DNA of 64,000 nt, from assembly GCF_028279465.1 (NCBI RefSeq), contig NZ_JANQNS010000003.1, positions 165,386 through 229,385 of the forward strand. Reading direction: 5' to 3'. Source of the stretch: Parasphingopyxis sp. (lineage in GTDB: Bacteria; Pseudomonadota; Alphaproteobacteria; Sphingomonadales; Sphingomonadaceae). The notes beneath the pieces were generated by a model. It did not search any database. It was not told the DNA's origin and saw only the letters and a program-made list of their open reading frames with translations. Position 1 is the stretch's first letter. The number at the start of each line of letters is the position of its first letter. The translations under genes were made by a program, and so were the position numbers. Positions 59,227 through 64,000 of the stretch are shown here, piece after piece.

Positions 59227-59892
59227 TTACCAGGGAATTTCGCTCCCATCATAGGCGGTGAAGCGGCCGCTCGTCTGCAACGACAGTGCGTCGATCACCG
59301 CGCGGAGACCCGACACGCTCGTCTCGACATCGATCAGTGCGTTGGGCCCGCCCATATCGGTCTGGACCCAGCCGGGGTGCAGGATCACGACGGCGATACC
59401 CGCATCGGCGAAATCGATGGCCAGCGATTTCCAGGCCGCATTTACTGCCGCCTTGGACGAGCGATAGATGATCGCGCCACCGCGCCCATTATCGGCGATA
59501 GACCCCATCTTGCTGGTGATCACCGCCATCTTCTTGTGCTCGGACGCTGCGACATTGGGCTTGAGTCGTGCAGCAAGCAGGGTCGGCGCGACGCTGTTGA
59601 TTTCGAGCGTCTTCAGCCAGTCTTCGCGGTCGAGATCCCTGCTGCCATAGACCCCGGCATTGTTGACGAAGAGATCTATCGGGCGGTCGCCCAGCGCTGC
59701 GACAAAGGCGTCGATGCTGTCCGCATCCGCGACATCGAGCTGCTTCACCTCTACCCCGCCAATGGCCGTGAGTTCCGTCGCCGCCTCGGGCTTTCGCGCC
59801 GTAGCGATCACCGACCATCCGTCGGCCGCATATTGTCTGGCGAATTCTAGTCCGATGCCGCGATTGGCGCCGGTGACGAGCATGGCGGGCAT
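59227..59892 (-). CDS. Short-chain dehydrogenase/reductase, carbonyl-reductase type
   Basis: 221 residues. Rossmann motif MLVTGANRGIGLEFARQYAA, structural NNAG in DLFVNNAGVYGS, Ser in VITSKMGSIADN and the catalytic Tyr-x-x-x-Lys as YRSSKAAVN. Classical SDR, substrate unknown; related proteins are annotated as sniffer/carbonyl reductases. The open frame extends to 59979, but ATG 59892 gives the family start. Monocistronic, divergent from the GGDEF gene. Confidence 0.9.
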   Translation of the reverse strand: MPAMLVTGANRGIGLEFARQYAADGWSVIATARKPEAATELTAIGGVEVKQLDVADADSIDAFVAALGDRPIDLFVNNAGVYGSRDLDREDWLKTLEINSVAPTLLAARLKPNVAASEHKKMAVITSKMGSIADNGRGGAIIYRSSKAAVNAAWKSLAIDFADAGIAVVILHPGWVQTDMGGPNALIDVETSVSGLRAVIDALSLQTSGRFTAYDGSEIPW

Positions 59893-60044
59893 TGTTTCTA
59901 TCCCTTTCGACTCAATTATGTGTGACTGGACGAAATCGCTGCTGCCGCACGGGTTTTGCATGCTAGATCGCCACAACACGCCATTCCAGTCTTAACACTC
60001 TTTTCACCATAGAAATCTAGGCAGGAAAATCGTGGTTATGGAGG

Positions 60045-61223
60045 GTGGTTTTGGCGGGATTTTCGGGCAGTTATGGTGCACCGACCTTGCTACGGGCGGC
60101 CGGTGGCGGTGCGTTGCCCGGTGATGTGACGCAGCGCATCCGGTCCGTACAGATCGAACGTGCGCTCGAACATGTTCCGATGATCTATGCGGTGGCGCTA
60201 TTCAACATCACTTTGATCTTGGTGCTGTGTTTTCACAAGGGGTTGGCCGTTTCGAGCTATGCCTGGATGGGCGTGGTGGCGATTGCGGCGTTTTTGCGGA
60301 TGATCCAGTGGATCTGGCGTGCGCATTCGGCTCAACCGATGCGCAATCCGGAGAAAACGCTGCGCGGCCTTACCCTTGTTTCAGTTGGCGGAATCTCGGG
60401 GTTGAGTGCATGGTCGGTCTATGCGCTGACGACGCCCACATTCGCCGATATGATACTCATTCCGGTGTCGCTGGTTTTCGGGTCAACCTGCATCGCCCAT
60501 TGTCTGGCGCCGATCCGGCGGACGGCGATCGGTGTGCTGATAGCCGGCATCATGCCTGCGGCACTCTATCTGCTGTTGTTCGGCGATTTCGAAGGCGCGA
60601 TCCTCGGTGCCAGCATGATCTCGATCGCCGTGCTGATGATCATATTTCTCATGGAGAGCTATCAGCGGATCGTTGATGGCATCGTGATGGCGGAAGAGAT
60701 TCGGCGGCTGGCGCATACCGACGCGCTGACAAGCCTCGCCAATCGCCGCGCGATCATGGATGCGCTGGATGAAGCCGATGCTGAAGCCCGGGACGGGACG
60801 GGCTATGCGATCGCGATTCTCGATCTCAACGGCTTCAAACAGATCAATGATACGCTCGGCCATCATGTCGGCGATACATTGCTGCAGCGTGTTGCGCACA
60901 GGCTGCGCGACGCGGCGCAACCTGGCGAGCTCGTCGGTAGGCTGGGCGGCGATGAATTCCTCATCCTGATGAACGCGGTGACCGATGAGGGCGTGGCCTC
61001 GGCCCGCACCACCGCTTTCCTGGCAGCCTTGTCGCGCCCGGCCGAAGTCGATGGCCATCGCATCCCGGTTACCGGCAGTATCGGTCATGCGCTTTCAGGA
61101 CGCGACGGCGAGAGCGCCGATGCTGTCATGATGATCGCCGACAAAGCGCTCTACGCGTTGAAAAGAGGGCAAGAGGGCCGGTCTTCCGGCATAAATGACC
61201 GCAGGCGCAGTCACGCGGCATAA
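60045..61223 (+). CDS. Membrane diguanylate cyclase (GGDEF)
   Basis: Up to 392 residues. Six predicted membrane helices in residues about 45-205 (YAVALFNITLILVLCF, MILIPVSLVFGSTCIAHCLA, ASMISIAVLMIIFLMESYQ), then a GGDEF domain: LTSLANRRAIMDALDEADAE, DLNGFKQINDTLGHHVGDTL and GRLGGDEFLIL. The active-site GGDEF is intact; an RxxD inhibitory site is not evident. Makes c-di-GMP in response to an unknown membrane cue. Start is GTG 60045 or TTG 60051; GGAGG abuts the first and is six bases from the second. No EAL domain. Confidence 0.9.
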   Translation: MVLAGFSGSYGAPTLLRAAGGGALPGDVTQRIRSVQIERALEHVPMIYAVALFNITLILVLCFHKGLAVSSYAWMGVVAIAAFLRMIQWIWRAHSAQPMRNPEKTLRGLTLVSVGGISGLSAWSVYALTTPTFADMILIPVSLVFGSTCIAHCLAPIRRTAIGVLIAGIMPAALYLLLFGDFEGAILGASMISIAVLMIIFLMESYQRIVDGIVMAEEIRRLAHTDALTSLANRRAIMDALDEADAEARDGTGYAIAILDLNGFKQINDTLGHHVGDTLLQRVAHRLRDAAQPGELVGRLGGDEFLILMNAVTDEGVASARTTAFLAALSRPAEVDGHRIPVTGSIGHALSGRDGESADAVMMIADKALYALKRGQEGRSSGINDRRRSHAA

Positions 61224-61243
61224 AGCCGCGCAACCGGCCGCAC

Positions 61244-61282
61244 AAAAATTTAGGGGCCCGACTGCATCTGCCGCCGGGCCCC
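61244..61282 (-). terminator. Rho-independent terminator after ompW
   Basis: Perfect 8-bp stem GGGGCCCG / CGGGCCCC (61253-61260, 61275-61282), 14-base loop; on the minus strand the stem is followed by TAAATTTTT, as a terminator for the leftward gene requires. Confidence 0.82.
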
Positions 61283-61325
61283 TTGGGAGCTATCCAGATA
61301 CGCCCGGTCCGGACGCGCTGGAACG

Positions 61326-62000
61326 TCAGAAACGGAAGCCGAGGCCCGCGCTCACGACCCAGGGATCGAGATCGTGATCGGTGCGGATTAATTCGGTGCC
61401 GCCGGCCGAGAAGGTCGCCGTCGTACCGATGAAATAGCGCTTCACGTCGATGCCGAAGACGAGGCCGTTATCGTTGAGGGTGAAGTCCGCACCGGCCTGC
61501 AGCGCCACGCCGAATTCGTTCGACAGATTGACATCGTCGATGCCGAGCGCTGCGGCGCCTGTGCCGACATTTTCGCTGAAGATGAAGAAGAGGGCCGGTC
61601 CCGCGCCGATATAGGGCCGGACGGAATCGCCGATCGGGAAGTGCACCTTGGCGGTGACGGTGGCCGGCAGCACGATCGCGTCGTCGATCAGCTCGACGCC
61701 GGCAAGCGCATTGGTGCCTTCCACGTCATGCGGCGAGATGCAGCAGATGGTTTCGATCGAGAAAGTGTCGGAGATGAAATATTCCGCGGCGATTGTCGGC
61801 ACGATGCTGTCGGTCACGCGCGTTTGCGATCCGGCCGGCAGGCCGAAATCGTCGCGTTCCACTTCGTCGATATCGCCGCTGGGGAGGATACCCGTGGCGA
61901 AAACGCGCAGTTGCACGTCGCCCGCCTGCTGGGCGGCGGCCGGTGCCGAAACCATGAATGTGGTGGCCGCGAGCGCGGCGGCGATAGAACGGAATTTCAT
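61326..62000 (-). CDS. ompW: OmpW-family outer-membrane protein
   Basis: 224 residues. Signal peptide (IAAALAATTFMVSAPAAAQ); mature barrel of eight strands with the OmpW hallmarks VPTIAAEYFISDTFSIETIC, the following CISPHDV segment, VRPYIGAGPALFFIF and a C-terminal AGLGFRF with terminal Phe. Forms a small hydrophobic-ligand channel in E. coli; substrates here unknown. GAGG is seven bases before the ATG. Own terminator follows. Confidence 0.92.
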   Translation of the reverse strand: MKFRSIAAALAATTFMVSAPAAAQQAGDVQLRVFATGILPSGDIDEVERDDFGLPAGSQTRVTDSIVPTIAAEYFISDTFSIETICCISPHDVEGTNALAGVELIDDAIVLPATVTAKVHFPIGDSVRPYIGAGPALFFIFSENVGTGAAALGIDDVNLSNEFGVALQAGADFTLNDNGLVFGIDVKRYFIGTTATFSAGGTELIRTDHDLDPWVVSAGLGFRF

Positions 62001-62180
62001 GTTGATGCCTCGTTGGTTAGCGAATTGAACTGTCGTCTAGCGGACAAATGCGAATTGCGCGTATCGAAAGAAAGGGTATCCATCGATAGCTTTTCGCTAT
62101 GACGATATATTTCCGCGTTGGTTGGAAGGGGTTTTTCGCAGCGCGAATTGCCCGCGAGCGCGTGAGGCCGGGAGAATGCC

Positions 62181-62209
62181 TTTTATTGGTAACGGTCAGG
62201 CTCTATAGA
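62181..62209 (+). promoter_or_regulatory. Possible leaderless promoter of ispG
   Basis: TATAGA (62204-62209) ends six bases before the ATG at 62216, so a start site at the usual distance falls on the A of ATG; no SD is present. The -35 region (TTTTAT, 62181-62186) is weak. Confidence 0.35.
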
Positions 62210-62215
62210 AACCCC

Positions 62216-63340
62216 ATGTCTATACGCCCCTGGAGAGATATTGCGCGCCGCGAGACGCGGCAGATCATGGTCGGCAATGTGCCGGTCGGCGGCGATGCGC
62301 CGATCACCGTGCAGACCATGACGAACACGCCGACCTCGGACGCCAAGGCGACGATCGACCAGATCCGCCGGTGCGAGGAAGCCGGGGTCGATATCATTCG
62401 CGTCTCTTGCCCGGACGTAGAATCGACGACCGCCTTCAAACAGATCACGCGCGCCGCCAAGGTGCCCGTCGTCGCCGATATCCATTTTCACTATAAGCGC
62501 GCGCTCGAAGCCGCGGATGGCGGCGCGGCCTGCCTCAGGATCAATCCGGGCAATATCGGCAGCGAGAGCCGCGTGAAGGAAGTGATTGCGGCGGCCAAGG
62601 CCAATGGCTGCGCGATCCGCATCGGCGTCAACGCCGGGAGCCTCGAAAAGCACCTGCTCGAAAAATATGGCGAGCCCTGCCCCGAGGCGCTGGTCGAAAG
62701 CGCGCTCGACCATATCAAGATTCTGCAGGATCACGATTTCCACGAGTTCAAGGTCGCGGTGAAAGCGAGCGACGTCTTCCTTGCTGTCGCCGCTTACATG
62801 CAGCTCGGCGAGGCTGTCGACTGCCCCTTCCATGTCGGAATTACCGAGGCCGGCGGGCTGATCGGCGGCACTGTGAAATCGGCGATCGGCATCGGCAACC
62901 TGCTATGGGCGGGCATAGGTGATACGATCCGCGTCTCGCTGTCGGCGGAGCCGGAAGACGAGGTGCGCGTCGGCTATGAGATCCTCAAGAGCCTCGGCGT
63001 CCGCACACGCGGCGTCCGGGTCGTCTCCTGCCCGTCCTGCGCGCGGCAGGGATTCGATGTCATCCGCACAGTCCAGACGCTCGAAGAGCGGCTCCAGCAT
63101 ATCCATACGCCGCTCTCGCTCTCGGTGCTGGGTTGCGTGGTCAACGGGCCGGGCGAGGCGCGCGAAACCGATATCGGCATCACCGGCGGCGGCGCGGGCA
63201 AACATATGGTCTATCTCTCCGGCGTCACCGATCATCACGTCCAGGATGCGGACATGATCGACCATATCGTCGAGCTGGTCGAAGCGAAGGCGGCTGAAAT
63301 CGAGGCCGCCGAAGAAGATCGTGTCGAGGCGGCGGAATAG
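62216..63340 (+). CDS. ispG: (E)-4-hydroxy-3-methylbut-2-enyl-diphosphate synthase
   Basis: A 374-residue iron-sulfur enzyme of the MEP isoprenoid pathway, converting MEcPP to HMBPP. Signatures: [38 protein letters not shown], and Fe-S ligands [12 protein letters not shown] (two Cys) and [13 protein letters not shown] (third Cys). A Glu/Ala-rich tail ([17 protein letters not shown]) is longer than average. The open frame begins at 62099, but [20 protein letters not shown] is the family start. Confidence 0.95.
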   Translation: MSIRPWRDIARRETRQIMVGNVPVGGDAPITVQTMTNTPTSDAKATIDQIRRCEEAGVDIIRVSCPDVESTTAFKQITRAAKVPVVADIHFHYKRALEAADGGAACLRINPGNIGSESRVKEVIAAAKANGCAIRIGVNAGSLEKHLLEKYGEPCPEALVESALDHIKILQDHDFHEFKVAVKASDVFLAVAAYMQLGEAVDCPFHVGITEAGGLIGGTVKSAIGIGNLLWAGIGDTIRVSLSAEPEDEVRVGYEILKSLGVRTRGVRVVSCPSCARQGFDVIRTVQTLEERLQHIHTPLSLSVLGCVVNGPGEARETDIGITGGGAGKHMVYLSGVTDHHVQDADMIDHIVELVEAKAAEIEAAEEDRVEAAE

Positions 63341-63593
63341 TCCCGCCGAAACGGCCGAGCGGCCCCTTGCAAAGCAGCGCCGTATTTCGTCTGCGCGCGC
63401 ACTCGGCGCGGCGGCGGTCGGTGCATTGGCGGTCGGTGCCACCGCGATCGGCGCGCTGGCAATCGGCCGCCTTGCTGTCGGCTCGATACGCGCCGGCAAT
63501 GCGAAGATCGACCGGCTGCGGATCAAACGCCTCGAAGTCGACGAGCTCGTCGTGCACAAGACGGTGGGACCGGAGGCGGAATCCAAAGAATAG
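63321..63593 (+). CDS. Small protein with five-residue repeats
   Basis: 90 residues. A basic start ([20 protein letters not shown]) is followed by about ten continuous pentads of the form A-[LVI]-G-x-x ([30 protein letters not shown]), turning charged later ([15 protein letters not shown]). The period-five pattern suggests a beta-helical or glycine-zipper fold; its first part could enter a membrane. The start GTG 63321 overlaps the ispG end by 20 bases. I recall similar Ala/Gly/Ile-rich small proteins in many bacteria, function unknown. Confidence 0.7.
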   Translation: MSRRRNSPAETAERPLAKQRRISSARALGAAAVGALAVGATAIGALAIGRLAVGSIRAGNAKIDRLRIKRLEVDELVVHKTVGPEAESKE

Positions 63594-63666
63594 CCCTGTA
63601 CGCGGTCGGCTTTAGACGCTTTAAGGCGTTCGCGCGGCTATGGCGCCGCCTGAGCGGGGGAGCCTT

Positions 63667-64000
63667 ATGGCCGATTTTGAAACCGATTATTTGATCATTG
63701 GCGCGGGCGCGGTCGGGATGGCCTTTGCCGATACGCTGCTCGATGAAACCGACGCGCATATCACCTTTGTCGATCGCCACGCTAAGCCGGGCGGCCACTG
63801 GAACGACGCCTATTCGTTCGTCGCGCTGCACCAGCCGTCCGCCTTTTACGGGGTGAACTCGACGCAGCTGGGCCCGCAGGAAAAGGACACGGTCGGCCTC
63901 AACGCCGGCTATTACAGCCTCGCCACAGGCTCCGAAGTCTGCGCCTATTATGAGAGCGTAATGGCTCGGCGCTTCCTACCCAGCGGGCGCGTGTCCTATT
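63667..64000 (+). CDS. FAD/NAD(P)-dependent oxidoreductase (partial, C-terminus off window)
   Basis: The first 111 codons. ADFETDYLIIGAGAVGMAFA carries the FAD dinucleotide-binding motif GAGAVG, and FVDRHAKPGGHWNDAYSFVA is the strand-2 acid and following loop of flavin monooxygenase-like proteins. HQPSAFYGVNSTQLG follows. The gene continues past the right edge, so the NADPH domain is not seen. GGGGGAG is four to five bases before the ATG. Reaction unknown. Confidence 0.85.
   Translation, partial: MADFETDYLIIGAGAVGMAFADTLLDETDAHITFVDRHAKPGGHWNDAYSFVALHQPSAFYGVNSTQLGPQEKDTVGLNAGYYSLATGSEVCAYYESVMARRFLPSGRVSY

Noticed and set aside
61214-61230. CGCGGC-ATAAA-GCCGCG hairpin at the end of the GGDEF gene
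   Set aside because: Contains the stop codon and is not followed by a T run; not called a terminator.

Overview
The window is a gene-dense, GC-rich chromosomal segment from an alphaproteobacterium, most likely of the order Sphingomonadales. The evidence is a large TonB-dependent receptor with an IVVTGSR plug start, a cysteine-free L36, GapR, DUF1244 and DUF2093 genes, a divergent purD/xseA pair, a YbgC-TolQRAB-Pal operon, and ClpB and IspG of alphaproteobacterial type. I cannot name a genus from sequence alone. I saw no tRNA, rRNA, CRISPR array, insertion sequence or prophage. No gap between genes exceeds about 275 bases. Starts are often non-ATG (GTG, TTG and one likely CTG), and neighbours often overlap by 1-4 bases.

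Layout. 1-1152: arsenic operon arsR-arsI-arsC (minus), cut at the left edge. 1195-7719: argG, a DUF1801 gene, an EF-hand exported protein, a lipoprotein, RidA, rlmN, an exported IalB-like protein and a histidine phosphatase. 7929-13140: dnaN-recF-gyrB-yjbQ. 13154-17637: an envelope block on the minus strand: BON/OmpA protein, a 32-residue membrane peptide, a membrane-anchored helix-hairpin-helix (HhH) protein, a von Willebrand A (VWA) protein carrying a TonB-receptor-like motif, a second HhH paralogue, and tag. 17701-21513: purD diverging from xseA-DUF2093-M23 peptidase, with the two start codons overlapping.

21626-27803 is the most unusual part. A short leader ORF precedes a large receptor with five cysteine pairs, followed by a TPR/2OG-Fe(II) oxygenase, a tail-to-tail sulfotransferase-like gene with an FCCSTLL motif, and a small secreted two-cysteine protein. 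It reads as a candidate modify-and-transport module of unknown substrate.

27898-43110: an exported protein, a methyltransferase with clpB, a tandem M16 peptidase, purEK, gpmA, a dienelactone hydrolase, an M14 carboxypeptidase with a DUF4136 lipoprotein, galE, and a beta-propeller lipoprotein with a metallophosphatase. 43220-47829: L36-HAD, pyk, DUF1244, gapR, ybjQ, GNAT and yebC. 47826-50788: ruvC-ruvA-(three small genes)-ruvB. 50869-56356: ybgC-tolQRAB-pal-mscS. 56353-64000: a Thr aspartase/asparaginase with an acyl-CoA carboxylase beta subunit, an SDR, a membrane diguanylate cyclase, an OmpW porin, ispG, a pentad-repeat small protein, and a partial FAD oxidoreductase.

Recurring architecture. 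Three genes (arsR, gyrB, ispG) have a -10-like hexamer placed so that transcription would start at the start codon, with no Shine-Dalgarno (SD) sequence, suggesting leaderless mRNAs. Five convergent pairs overlap by exactly 4 bp at their stop codons (CTAG or TTAG), leaving no room for a terminator between them.
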